Assembly: GCA_964425645.1 (NCBI GenBank)
Contig: CAYRNC010000057.1
Coordinates: forward strand, 1 to 11,081
Reading direction: 5' to 3'
DNA length: 11,081 nt
Source of the DNA: CAYRNC01 sp964425645
Lineage (GTDB): Bacteria > Bacillota > Clostridia > Peptostreptococcales > Anaerovoracaceae
Under the pieces are notes generated by a model. It did not search any database. It was not told where the DNA came from and saw only the letters and a program-made list of their open reading frames with translations. The position numbers were made by a program, and so were the translations under genes. Positions 1-7,206 of the stretch are shown here, one piece after another. How positions within the stretch are numbered: the stretch's first letter is position 1; each line of letters starts with the position of its first letter.

Positions 1-35
1 AAATATTTAACCTCGCTTCGATCGGGAAATAGTAT

Positions 36-58
36 AGCCCGCTAAAAGCGGGCTTTCT
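36..58. terminator. Hairpin just after the sortase gene, possible terminator
   Basis: A perfect 7-bp inverted repeat (AGCCCGC, loop TAAAA, GCGGGCT) at 36-54 lies directly beyond the sortase stop codon. The short T-run (TTTCT) follows it on the plus strand, while the minus-strand side is only moderately U-rich (TATACTATTT). It could end the sortase transcript, or serve a converging plus-strand gene outside the window. Direction is uncertain. Confidence 0.5.
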
Positions 59-707
59 ACTGTGGCTCATCAATTCTCCCCTGAATTATCAACCTATGGG
101 TAGCGACCTTGATCGGGGTACATGTGATCAAGGTCACTATTTTGTCTTCCTTATTTCTGGCAAGCACCGACCTGTCCGTAGGTTCAATAACGAGTTTGTT
201 AAAGACCGTATATCGATATTCTTCACCACCGAATTCAATCAGAAATTCATCGCCTATGTCAATCTCATCTAAACGATTAAAAAAACGGCCATACGTATAA
301 CTTCTATGGGCTGCTAATGCCGCATTTCCTATATCTCCCGGCTTAGAGGTCTCTGAAAGCCAACCGGCGCCTATCAGCATATTCCTTTTTGTCGCATCCT
401 TTAATATAGGGAGATTCACATCGATCTTTGGAATTTTAATTATCCCGATAGGTTTTACAGTCATTTGAGGCTTTACGTTTTCCGGTTCCACATCAGAATT
501 TCCGGGCGAATTATCCTCAATTTCTCCCTCAATATCGATGCCGCCGATGTTCTCCTGCTCTGTAAAGATCTCACTTAACTGCTCATAACTTTCCAAAGCA
601 CGATTCTGCCAATACCAAGTATAAAAACTTTTAACAGACGGAATCGCGATCAAAACAACACCCACTATGATCAGCACGACTGATATCCGATTTTTAATTC
701 TGCTCAT
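57..707 (-). CDS. Sortase, class C/D-like, membrane-anchored
   Basis: A 216-residue sortase, a cysteine transpeptidase that joins surface proteins to the wall or to each other outside the membrane. An N-terminal hydrophobic segment (about residues 7-24) acts as signal anchor. The catalytic triad is visible: His134 in LAAHRS, Cys196 in TLITCTP, Arg205 in THRLIIQGR. The THRL and TLxTC contexts resemble class C/D enzymes, but there is no C-terminal membrane segment as in pilin-type class C enzymes. I chose ATG at 707, with a weak GGTGAT site about 7 nt upstream; a GTG at 719 in the same frame has no visible ribosome site. It follows the universal stress gene by about 35 nt on the same strand. 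No LPxTG-type substrate is encoded in the window, so its target is unknown. Confidence 0.9.
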   Translation of the reverse strand: MSRIKNRISVVLIIVGVVLIAIPSVKSFYTWYWQNRALESYEQLSEIFTEQENIGGIDIEGEIEDNSPGNSDVEPENVKPQMTVKPIGIIKIPKIDVNLPILKDATKRNMLIGAGWLSETSKPGDIGNAALAAHRSYTYGRFFNRLDEIDIGDEFLIEFGGEEYRYTVFNKLVIEPTDRSVLARNKEDKIVTLITCTPIKVATHRLIIQGRIDEPQ

Positions 708-742
708 AGGCTTTATCACCGATCGGCAAAATTACATGCATA

Positions 743-1204
743 TTATTGGACAACTAGAACAGGCTTTGCAATCATATGCAATACTTTATTAGTTACACTG
801 CCCATATACATGCGTTGACTCAGCGAACCCATTCCGTTTGAACCCATAATTATCATATCTATATCGTTCTTTTTTGCATAATCGATTATGGATCCTGCAA
901 CCTGGCTACCCAGCTCGTCAATGCACACGGTTTCAACTTTATCTTCCATGCCTTCAAATGTTTTTTTTGCATCCTCCAGAGTCTTACAGGAGCTCGCTCT
1001 TGATTTTTCTATAAGTCCATCCCAATCCATAACTCCCTGAACCTGCGACATTCTCATTGTCGGATAGTAGTTCATCGAGGTTATGATGCTGGTTACATTA
1101 AGCAAGACAACCTTACTTCCGAAAGCTTCAGCTATTTTTTTGCCTACTTCAACAGCCCGATCAGAATACTCAGAACCATCTACAGGTATTAAGATCTTTT
1201 TCAT
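743..1204 (-). CDS. Universal stress protein (UspA family)
   Basis: A single-domain UspA-family protein of 153 residues, the usual length. It begins MKKILIPVDGSEYSDRA, the typical first strand with its nucleotide-contacting Asp, and ends with the family's last strand (KPVLVVQ). The C-terminal ATP-loop is recognisable: GSNG, then MYMGSVTNKVL. The spacer between GSNG and the final GS is ten residues rather than the nine of the classical G-2X-G-9X-G(S/T) pattern, so nucleotide binding is likely but not certain. The start at 1204 is set by AAGGAGGG 7 nt upstream; an in-frame upstream ATG (1240) lacks such a site. The gene begins 39 nt after the peroxiredoxin stop and is probably cotranscribed with it, which suggests a shared stress role. 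These proteins are cytoplasmic and the specific function is unknown. Confidence 0.92.
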   Translation of the reverse strand: MKKILIPVDGSEYSDRAVEVGKKIAEAFGSKVVLLNVTSIITSMNYYPTMRMSQVQGVMDWDGLIEKSRASSCKTLEDAKKTFEGMEDKVETVCIDELGSQVAGSIIDYAKKNDIDMIIMGSNGMGSLSQRMYMGSVTNKVLHMIAKPVLVVQ

Positions 1205-1243
1205 GGACTTTCCCTCCTTAACAACTGGACGTAACATCATATT

Positions 1244-1969
1244 TTATTCTTCAAAGGCCTGCTCCACCTTCCACACAGTATAAACTTTTCCCACAAGATC
1301 AGGTCCCGGTTTTAAAGTGGGTTTCCCGGGTTTCCATCCCGAAGGTGTCGCTTCCTTTCCACCGGCATTTCTGACATGCTGAAAGGCTTGAACCTGTCTT
1401 ATACTTTCACTTACATTTCTCCCTACCGGTGGCGTAAGAACCTCATAGCCCTGCACATTCCCATCCGGATCGATTATAAATCTTCCCCTGGTTTCGACAC
1501 CGGAATCCTCATCGTAGATACCATAAAGTTTTCCTATGCTTCCATCCTGATCGGATAACATAGGAAATGGTATATCTTTTCCTATCATTTTTGAAAGCTC
1601 AATATCATTCCATATTTTATGAACGAAAACGCTGTCAACGCTAATAGATAGCACCTGAACACCGAGTTTTTCAAATTCATCATTTTTGGCAGCAACTGCT
1701 GACACTTCAGTCGCTCACACAAAGGTGAAATCACCTGGATAAAAACACAAAGATACCCATTTCCCTTTGTAATCCGAAAGACTTACCTTTGTGAATTTTC
1801 CGTTAAAGAATGCCGGTGCCGTAAAGTCCGGTGCCGTCTTTCCAACCTTAATCATATTTTGACCCATCTCCTTTCCGGGAATTACAGCCCCATCAAACTC
1901 GACTGTGGTTTCTGTTTTTTTGTTTTCGATTTTCGGACGCTCACACATTCCGCTGTTTTCTTTTGCCAT
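1244..1969 (-). CDS. prxU: Selenocysteine-containing peroxiredoxin (AhpC/TSA family, PrxU-like), UGA read through
   Basis: A 241-residue peroxiredoxin whose frame is interrupted by one TGA (1717-1715) exactly where the peroxidatic cysteine belongs. The frame reads PGDFTFV-U-ATEV, against the family motif PxxxTxxC-PTE. Homology continues in the same frame on both sides (APDFTAP and LSDYKGKW before; LGVQVLSISVD, ETRGRFIIDPDG and PSGWKPG after), so there is no frameshift. Other genes here end in TGA and use TGG for Trp, so UGA is not simply Trp in this genome. Selenocysteine peroxiredoxins are known from Eubacterium acidaminophilum. The enzyme would reduce H2O2 or organic peroxides in the cytoplasm. 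The usual C-terminal resolving Cys (VCPxGW) is Thr here (ATPSGW), and no Cys follows the UGA, so it should be a 1-Cys-type enzyme needing an external reductant. The N-terminus carries an extra ~38 residues with a CERP motif. Ribosome site GGGTGGGG precedes ATG 1969. An automated caller would split it into two ORFs. Confidence 0.9.
1690..1717 (-). promoter_or_regulatory. UGA selenocysteine codon with candidate bacterial SECIS hairpin
   Basis: Downstream of the UGA (1717-1715) the mRNA can form CAGC-AGUU-GCUG (1701-1690), a perfect 4-bp stem. Its apical loop begins 17 nt after the UGA and has G as second loop base. This fits the published bacterial SECIS rule of a loop 16-37 nt after UGA with G in the first two loop positions. 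A competing 8-bp helix starting at the A of the UGA (AGCGACUG with CAGUUGCU) is also possible, so the fold is not certain. Confidence 0.55.
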
Positions 1970-2011
1970 AGCCCCACCCTTTCACTTTTCGCTATATCCG
2001 ATATTGTATTT

Positions 2012-2040
2012 ATTTTACTATAGTAATTGACAACAGACAA
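2012..2040 (-). promoter_or_regulatory. Candidate sigma-A promoter of peroxiredoxin operon, with palindrome
   Basis: On the minus strand TTGTCT (2040-2035) and TAAAAT (2017-2012) are separated by exactly 17 nt and lie about 43 nt before the peroxiredoxin ATG. A perfect 12-bp palindrome, TTACTATAGTAA (2026-2015), overlaps the -10 box and spacer and could bind a repressor. Peroxide regulators such as PerR are plausible, but the match to a PerR box is poor. Confidence 0.55.
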
Positions 2041-2089
2041 CCAGTTTCTTCTAATAACATGTCTCAAATCGATACATCGCTAACAAACT

Positions 2090-2129
2090 AAAAAATACTC
2101 CCCTTTCAAAGCGGCTAAAAGGGCGCTTT
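2090..2129 (-). terminator. Possible terminator of the five-gene redox operon
   Basis: Downstream of the last gene of the unit, the minus strand can fold CCCTTT (2123-2118) with AAAGGG (2106-2101), followed by GAGTATTTTTT. An alternative helix pairs AAAGCG (2108-2113) with CGCTTT (2124-2129). The U-run is offset by several bases from the stem, so this is a weak candidate. It separates the redox genes from the peroxiredoxin promoter. Confidence 0.4.
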
Positions 2130-2162
2130 AGAAGAGGACGCATCACAAAGGCCTTTTTTTGA

Positions 2163-2531
2163 TTAGTCCCAACCCATTTGCTCTGTTATTTTTTCAAAGG
2201 AAGCATCGACCATCACAGGGCATTTATCTATTTTATTTTGATCATCTCCTTCTAATAAATCTTCACAGTCAACATATCCGAATGAATCTGAAAACCAATC
2301 GATAAATTCCGCAGATAAATCCTCGGCGTCTTCGGGAGATGCAAGAAAAAATAAACAAACAGCAGCAGAAACAATACCGCATATTTTACCTATGCGTACA
2401 CCGCCGCACAAGCCCTCAAATGCAGTTATCATATCGGGATTATCCTTTTTTAATCTTTTAAGTCCCATTTCCATTATGATCTGACTGCAGCAATAGCCTT
2501 TAAGCTTCAGCAGTAGTAGTTCTTCGTTCAT
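2163..2531 (-). CDS. C-GCAxxG-C-C family cysteine-rich protein (DVU_1555-like)
   Basis: A 122-residue protein of the C_GCAxxG_C_C family, presumed redox or metal-binding proteins of unknown activity. The cysteine pattern is visible: GYCCSQ near residue 13, then GLCGGVRIGKICGIVSAAVC in the middle, and a C-terminal CEDLL and KCPVM. The middle part is hydrophobic but is probably the helical core, not a membrane segment. ATG 2531 has GGAGGT 9 nt upstream; an in-frame ATG at 2552 would overlap the methyltransferase stop and lacks a site. It is the last gene of the five-gene unit, starting 20 nt after the methyltransferase. From memory this family sits next to a methyltransferase and radical SAM protein in Desulfovibrio (DVU_1555). 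Its precise role there is not known to me. Confidence 0.85.
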   Translation of the reverse strand: MNEELLLLKLKGYCCSQIIMEMGLKRLKKDNPDMITAFEGLCGGVRIGKICGIVSAAVCLFFLASPEDAEDLSAEFIDWFSDSFGYVDCEDLLEGDDQNKIDKCPVMVDASFEKITEQMGWD

Positions 2532-2551
2532 GTTACTGATACCTCCACACA

Positions 2552-3280
2552 TTATAATGGTTTTTCTGCTGTCAAAATAAAATAGCTTGTCTTTCCGTTA
2601 ACGGGTATCAGCGCCTCTTTGCAAAAGCACCCTTCCAAAGTTCCGTCCTTTAATACCTTTTCCGCTGCATAATTATCTAGCTCAAGAGAACAATCCTCAA
2701 ACAAAATATTGTTATACCCTATTTCGTTAAGCTGATTTAAGAGAGGTTCCATTAAAAACCTCCCCTTAACTCTAAAATTAACAGCCCTTTTTTGATGATC
2801 AACAGCGCAAGAAATGCCGCACTCATCGTGATCATGAGGCTTTTCCGCCATCTCCTTTACCTTTTTATTTGCATATTCATACAGATCCGGTTCCGGATCC
2901 TTTATATACAGATCGCTGATAAAGAGCTTGCCTCCTTTTTTAAGCACACAATATACCTCATGAAGAACTTCATCTGGCTTATCGGTAACAGATAAAACAC
3001 ATTCCATAAGGGCACCATTGAAACTGTGGGAAGGATAATCCTCCAGAAATTCCCCGTCGCCTTTTTTAATATCAAGATCCGGGTTACGAGCAAGGCCCTC
3101 TTTAACCAGATCGTCTGATAAGTCGATACCCTTAACCTTAAATCCGTATTCCTTTTCCAGGTATTCAACTGTCTCTCCCCGTCCGCATCCTATGTCAAGA
3201 ACAATTGATTTCTTTGGTAAATTCCAATATCGCATGGCTCTGTCCGTAAGCCTGAACCCGCCGGGCCTTAAATTACTCAT
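2552..3280 (-). CDS. trsM: SAM-dependent methyltransferase (DVU_1556-like)
   Basis: A class I SAM-dependent methyltransferase of 242 residues. Motif I is LDIGCGRGET (residues 28-37), followed by the acidic ribose-binding GID (51-53), a GDGEFLED motif, and LKKGGKLFISDLY as the post-motif strand. The C-terminal third is special to this subgroup: a His/Cys-rich stretch HDHDECGISC and a terminal GCFCKEAL, which could bind a metal or be a thiol site. The second ATG (3280) has GGAGG about 7 nt upstream and overlaps the TrsS stop by 8 nt, so translation is probably coupled. The substrate is unknown. The fixed neighbourhood (radical SAM protein, small redox protein, molybdenum hydroxylase) suggests it modifies a shared substrate or cofactor. 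The symbol trsM is my recollection of the family name and should be taken as tentative. Confidence 0.85.
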   Translation of the reverse strand: MSNLRPGGFRLTDRAMRYWNLPKKSIVLDIGCGRGETVEYLEKEYGFKVKGIDLSDDLVKEGLARNPDLDIKKGDGEFLEDYPSHSFNGALMECVLSVTDKPDEVLHEVYCVLKKGGKLFISDLYIKDPEPDLYEYANKKVKEMAEKPHDHDECGISCAVDHQKRAVNFRVKGRFLMEPLLNQLNEIGYNNILFEDCSLELDNYAAEKVLKDGTLEGCFCKEALIPVNGKTSYFILTAEKPL

Positions 3281-4664
3281 CATTATCCCTCCTCTTTTCA
3301 CTGGGTTTTATCCCTTCTCTATATAGACTGTTATAGGCGCAAAACGGTATCAATCTATCATCCGGTGAAAGAACATGTACCCTGCATCGCTTTAGACGCT
3401 CCGCATCAAGATTACCTATGTCCTGAAACGGCATTCCGGTAACAGTGAACATAGTGCTCTTCGTTTCAATCAGAAATTGATCAAAATTCATCGGCTCTTG
3501 ACTTTTACAATCACACCTACGGTCCATATCAGGGATATCCCATTTATTTAAAACAAAACCCCTAAGCTGTTCAACGGCCTTAAGGGGCTCGCTCTTTATA
3601 CAGCATACGGCATCCTCCGTAAGGAGCCTAACGCTGCCGTCTCCCATCTTTTGAAATGTGCCATGAAAACCGCAAAGGGGATTACCTATGGCGAGAGGAC
3701 GAAAATTGGCGTATTTAAACACACCCTCAGTCTGCCTTTCAATTTCATGTAAAATATCGAACATTGTAACCCGATTCCTGAAGTCTCCATTCCTGTACAG
3801 ACTGTCGGGATATCTTCCGAAGAAGCTTACGGGTTGAAAATGTATACCTTTTACAACATCCACATTTTTTAGCAGAAAATTTAGCATTGACCCAATGTCG
3901 GATAAATTGATCGTTTTTACTACAGTCGGAACAAGCGTAACCGGCAGGCGAGCCTTTCTGCAATTTTCAACAGCTTTTTCTTTGATCGCCGACAGGGGTT
4001 CCCCCCTTAAAGCCTCATATATATCATCGGTAGTTCCGTCGAACTGAAGGAAAATAACGGATGCTCCCGCTTCCTTTAGCTGATTAGCATAACCTTCCTC
4101 CAATGCGATTCGCCTTCCGTTGGTATTGATTTGTATATACTCAAAACCTTTCGCTTTACCCAGGCGAATCAATTCGGGAAGATCATTTCGAACGGTGGGT
4201 TCCCCTCCCGAAAGCTGAATGTTAAAAGGTCTTTCCTCCCCCAGTTTAAGCAAAAGTTCATATTTTCTATCTATCTCATAAATATCCGGATCACCTGATA
4301 CGAAGTTTTCTGACCTTGCATAACAATACGGGCAATGCTGATTGCAGCGTTTTGTAACTTCAATCAAAACGCAGCAGGCGGTCTGCAAATGGTTGTCGCA
4401 AAGGCCGCAGTGCAGTGGACATTCTGTTGAACCTTTCAGCGCAGATGCACCTTTTGTTGTGTGGTGCTTTGGAGTGACGGACGTCGAAGGACGGGAAATC
4501 CAATCTGAAAACTCATTGCTGTCACCGCATATGTAAGAGGAAAATGTTCCGTGCTTTTTACACTCTTTAACTAATAAAACCTGCCCTTCACTTTGTACAT
4601 AGGATGCTTCCAATGGACTAAGGCAAACGGGGCAAATACTTTGAACTTTTTTTATTTCCTTCAT
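3273..4664 (-). CDS. trsS: Radical SAM protein, TrsS type
   Basis: A 463-residue radical SAM enzyme. The N-terminus holds a zinc-ribbon-like segment (CPVC at 11-14, later Cys35 and Cys46), then a Cys cluster CPLHCGLC (82-89) and CC at 97-98. The radical SAM motif CNQHCPYC gives Cys107, Cys111 and Cys114 for the [4Fe-4S] cluster that cleaves SAM. QLSGGEPT follows as the GGE SAM-binding motif. Further cysteines (CGFHG, CC, CDC, and IPFCAYNSLYR near the end) suggest additional cluster sites. The family is described as radical SAM (seleno)protein TrsS, since some members use Sec at a Cys position; this one uses Cys throughout. GGAGG lies 5 nt upstream and the ATG overlaps the previous stop as ATGA, so it is coupled to the 65-residue gene. 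The reaction is unknown, perhaps involving a methyl or one-carbon unit together with the adjacent methyltransferase. Confidence 0.88.
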   Translation of the reverse strand: MKEIKKVQSICPVCLSPLEASYVQSEGQVLLVKECKKHGTFSSYICGDSNEFSDWISRPSTSVTPKHHTTKGASALKGSTECPLHCGLCDNHLQTACCVLIEVTKRCNQHCPYCYARSENFVSGDPDIYEIDRKYELLLKLGEERPFNIQLSGGEPTVRNDLPELIRLGKAKGFEYIQINTNGRRIALEEGYANQLKEAGASVIFLQFDGTTDDIYEALRGEPLSAIKEKAVENCRKARLPVTLVPTVVKTINLSDIGSMLNFLLKNVDVVKGIHFQPVSFFGRYPDSLYRNGDFRNRVTMFDILHEIERQTEGVFKYANFRPLAIGNPLCGFHGTFQKMGDGSVRLLTEDAVCCIKSEPLKAVEQLRGFVLNKWDIPDMDRRCDCKSQEPMNFDQFLIETKSTMFTVTGMPFQDIGNLDAERLKRCRVHVLSPDDRLIPFCAYNSLYREGIKPSEKRRDNDE

Positions 4665-4858
4665 TTATCCTCCAAAAGCGTTTCAACCTCGCTGATCCTG
4701 CCCCGGGCCAATTCCTCGGAGATGTACACTTGGCCGCATTTAGGACAGCGGGGAACTTTATGCCGAAAGGACCGATTAAGATACGCAAAATCCACCTCAC
4801 GATCCTCCATTTCAACCTTGCACCTGTCACATATCAATGTCTGTTGTTTTTCTACCAT
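4661..4858 (-). CDS. Small four-cysteine redox/zinc-ribbon protein (DVU_1557-like)
   Basis: A 65-residue protein with two CxxC pairs, CDRC (residues 10-13) and CPKC (38-41), the spacing of a zinc ribbon or rubredoxin-like site. The rest is charged, with a C-terminal helix (ELARGRISEVETLLED). ATG 4858 has GGAGG 9 nt upstream. It overlaps the end of the Fe-S flavoprotein gene by 32 nt, and its stop overlaps the TrsS start as ATGA. Such packing supports a real gene translated in step with both neighbours. From memory the Desulfovibrio counterpart (DVU_1557) is called a redox protein. Electron transfer between flavoprotein and radical SAM enzyme would fit but is only inference. Confidence 0.82.
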   Translation of the reverse strand: MVEKQQTLICDRCKVEMEDREVDFAYLNRSFRHKVPRCPKCGQVYISEELARGRISEVETLLEDK

Positions 4859-7130
4859 CCCAAACTGCCTCCAATTTTATTCTCATCCTGTGCGTATAAA
4901 CATCGACTACCTCATATTCATCATTTTTCAGCCGATATTCAACCCAGAAGGTTATATCTCCGATCACCCTGTAACATATGTACGTATCCCTATTTTGGCT
5001 GTATACTCTTCGGCTTTTTGATTCGCCAAGCTCAATTACTTTGCATATATCCTCTTCCAGGACTTTTAATTGGTTCATTTTTGTTTGTATCTCACCCGTG
5101 ATTTTAAGCTTGTATTCAGGCTCCTCGGGCTTTATTTCCATTGTCTCTCCGAATATATCTTTAAGAATCCTTTCCTTTAGTTCCACCCGGTTACGCCTTC
5201 GCCCTGTCAATCCGGGCAAAGGGCCGTCCCCTTTATCTATTCCGAAAATAAGATCCAGTATGTGAAGTGCCGATTTCCCCTCTTCCTTAAACACATCCTT
5301 GCAGTTTATACAGTAAACTAAATAAGGATTGTCGGATAGTTCTATTCTGCTTTGGGCTACATGTTTAGCAAAATCGGGATTGGCTATGGACCCTTGACCT
5401 CCGTATCCGCAACACCCGTGAATATCTCCCTTCGGAAGCTCTTCATAGTCTGTTTTCATTGAACGCAACAGGTCTCTTACCGCACGCTGCATAGATCCCT
5501 TGTTTCTTGCGCTGCAAGGATCAAACACGGAATAAGTTTTATCGTCGAACGCAGCTTCCACACGCATAAGATCGTTACCCATCCAACGTCTTATTATCTC
5601 GTAAAGGGAAATTATATTAATTTCCGGCAAATGCTGATCAAAGTGCTTCATGCAGGATGCACAAGACATGATCAGCGTCGGTTCCCCCAGCCTTTTCCAA
5701 TCTCTTAGTATATCTTTTACGGCCTGCCTGTGCTTTTTTTCGTCACCGGCCCATTTTGCAGGCAGGCTGCAACATCGAAGCATCAAACCGGTTTCGGGGT
5801 TTTTATCAACTAGCCATTTATAAGATTTGTAGACATATTCGGGATCGGCAGCCCCAAGTTGACAGCCGGGGAAAAAAGCATAGCTGCAGTTATTTTTTAC
5901 GGGAGCGCTTTTTGTTAAGGCAGCAAATTCGCTATTAGAGAACTCCATATCTCTTATCCAGAACTGATGAAAGGCTCCCGGCATAGCGCCGTCTTTATGA
6001 AGATGCCGCCTTGCTTCAATGAGCATATTTCCAATTTCAATGCTTTCCGGGCAAATCTCATCGCAAAGCCCGCAATCAGTACAGGAATTGATTAATCGTT
6101 TTGCCGGGGTTTTTCTTATCATGGATTTTGTCATAGAAAAAGCAACGGTGGCTATGACATCATCTCTAATTTTCAGCGGCCATTTTTTATACCAAGTACA
6201 TATATCACAGTATTTCATGCAGGCATCGCATTGACACCTGATACAGCGTTCCGCTTCCGCTTTTGCCTCAGGATCGGAAAACAGGCCGTTATCCGAAGGA
6301 ATTGAGGCATCTGTTTTTACTAATTTATCAGCATCTGCCACGGCTTTGCATTCTCCGCCCTTAATTGGATATTTCAACGATCCGGTTTTTAGAAAAACCT
6401 CGATAGACCATGCCATATTAAGTCCATTAGCCGCAGCCTTTACTTTATCGCTTTCTGCAAGGGAGCCCCCCGCAAAAAGTGCAATCTCACCGTCCATCAT
6501 GCAATATCTGCCATCCTGCGACATGATACCGAAGTCATTTCCCCCTTCACCGGTAGCAACATATATTGCATCATAGCCTTCATGTCGAATATCACCTGTA
6601 TTTTTAATTTCTTTGTTAAAAAGAACAGTGTATTTCTCAAACCGGAACTGCCTGTCGAAATCCTCCGAAAACAATTCTTGAGGCAAAATGTTCCAGAGGC
6701 TTCCTCCCCACCTTTCGGATTTTTCATAAATTGTTACATCGTATCTTTTTTGTGCCAGCCTAAGAGCGCACGATAGCCCGCTTAATCCTGCCCCTATTAT
6801 AGCTATTCTGCCTTTTTTTTCGGGAACATTATAATCAGTAGGATCTTTTTTTGTTGCCTTTGCAACACAGGTTCTTTCTAAAAGATTCAGCTGAACGGAT
6901 TGATCAAGATCTTTCCTTGGACAAACAGCTGCACAGTATTCCGGGCAAAGGGCTGCGATGATATCGGGGAAGCCGACTGCATTTCTGTAAGTCTTATATG
7001 CAGCATTATAGCTCCCGTTTACCATTCTGTATTGAAAATCCAACACATCAACATTAAAAGGACAGGCTACTGAACAAAATGGCTTTTCATTTTGCCGACA
7101 ATGATCATATTGCCTGTAATATCTCTCCAT
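4827..7130 (-). CDS. Multi-cluster Fe-S flavoprotein with FAD, ferredoxin and two CCG domains (DVU_1558-like)
   Basis: A 767-residue electron-transfer protein with five visible parts. (1) Residues 1-95: dicluster-type Cys motifs (C11, C19, C23, C62, C66, C70) as in glutamate synthase small subunit relatives. (2) Residues 107-250: FAD-binding Rossmann fold (GAGLSG at 113-118) rejoining at ALFAGGSLAES. The NAD(P)-binding Rossmann insert usual in this fold is absent. (3) Residues 296-360: two ferredoxin-like Cys sets, the second being CTDCGLCDEIC. (4) Residues 415-610: two CCG modules (C423, CC453-454, CASC 490-493; C539, CC573-574, CINC 607-610) as in heterodisulfide reductase HdrB, sites of noncubane clusters. 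(5) Residues about 670-755: a small domain related to the 95-residue protein at 10734-11021. ATG 7130 has AGGAGG close upstream. It heads the five-gene unit and probably moves electrons to or from the nearby molybdenum hydroxylase; donor and acceptor are unknown. Confidence 0.88.
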   Translation of the reverse strand: MERYYRQYDHCRQNEKPFCSVACPFNVDVLDFQYRMVNGSYNAAYKTYRNAVGFPDIIAALCPEYCAAVCPRKDLDQSVQLNLLERTCVAKATKKDPTDYNVPEKKGRIAIIGAGLSGLSCALRLAQKRYDVTIYEKSERWGGSLWNILPQELFSEDFDRQFRFEKYTVLFNKEIKNTGDIRHEGYDAIYVATGEGGNDFGIMSQDGRYCMMDGEIALFAGGSLAESDKVKAAANGLNMAWSIEVFLKTGSLKYPIKGGECKAVADADKLVKTDASIPSDNGLFSDPEAKAEAERCIRCQCDACMKYCDICTWYKKWPLKIRDDVIATVAFSMTKSMIRKTPAKRLINSCTDCGLCDEICPESIEIGNMLIEARRHLHKDGAMPGAFHQFWIRDMEFSNSEFAALTKSAPVKNNCSYAFFPGCQLGAADPEYVYKSYKWLVDKNPETGLMLRCCSLPAKWAGDEKKHRQAVKDILRDWKRLGEPTLIMSCASCMKHFDQHLPEINIISLYEIIRRWMGNDLMRVEAAFDDKTYSVFDPCSARNKGSMQRAVRDLLRSMKTDYEELPKGDIHGCCGYGGQGSIANPDFAKHVAQSRIELSDNPYLVYCINCKDVFKEEGKSALHILDLIFGIDKGDGPLPGLTGRRRNRVELKERILKDIFGETMEIKPEEPEYKLKITGEIQTKMNQLKVLEEDICKVIELGESKSRRVYSQNRDTYICYRVIGDITFWVEYRLKNDEYEVVDVYTHRMRIKLEAVWDGRKTTDIDM

Positions 7131-7206
7131 GACGCCTCCTGCTTTGTCAGTACTTTCACTTTAATAGTCTCATTAAATAAGGCGAAAAGCAAGGGCTAAT
7201 TAAAAC

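Noticed and set aside
1715..1717. UGA decoded as tryptophan (alternative genetic code)
   Set aside because: Several genes here stop with TGA in overlapping ATGA junctions and Trp is encoded by TGG, so UGA is a normal stop elsewhere.
1715..1969. Stand-alone 84-residue truncated peroxiredoxin (pseudogene by nonsense mutation)
   Set aside because: The TGA is exactly at the catalytic Cys codon, the downstream frame is intact and conserved, and a SECIS-like hairpin follows. A selenoprotein explains this better than a chance nonsense mutation.
2147..2159. AAAGGCCTTT followed by T-run as plus-strand terminator
   Set aside because: The palindrome has no room for a loop and no plus-strand gene precedes it.
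4593..5101. Plus-strand ORFs of 123 and 142 residues
   Set aside because: They lie antisense to the flavoprotein, small redox protein and TrsS genes, all of which have clear family motifs.
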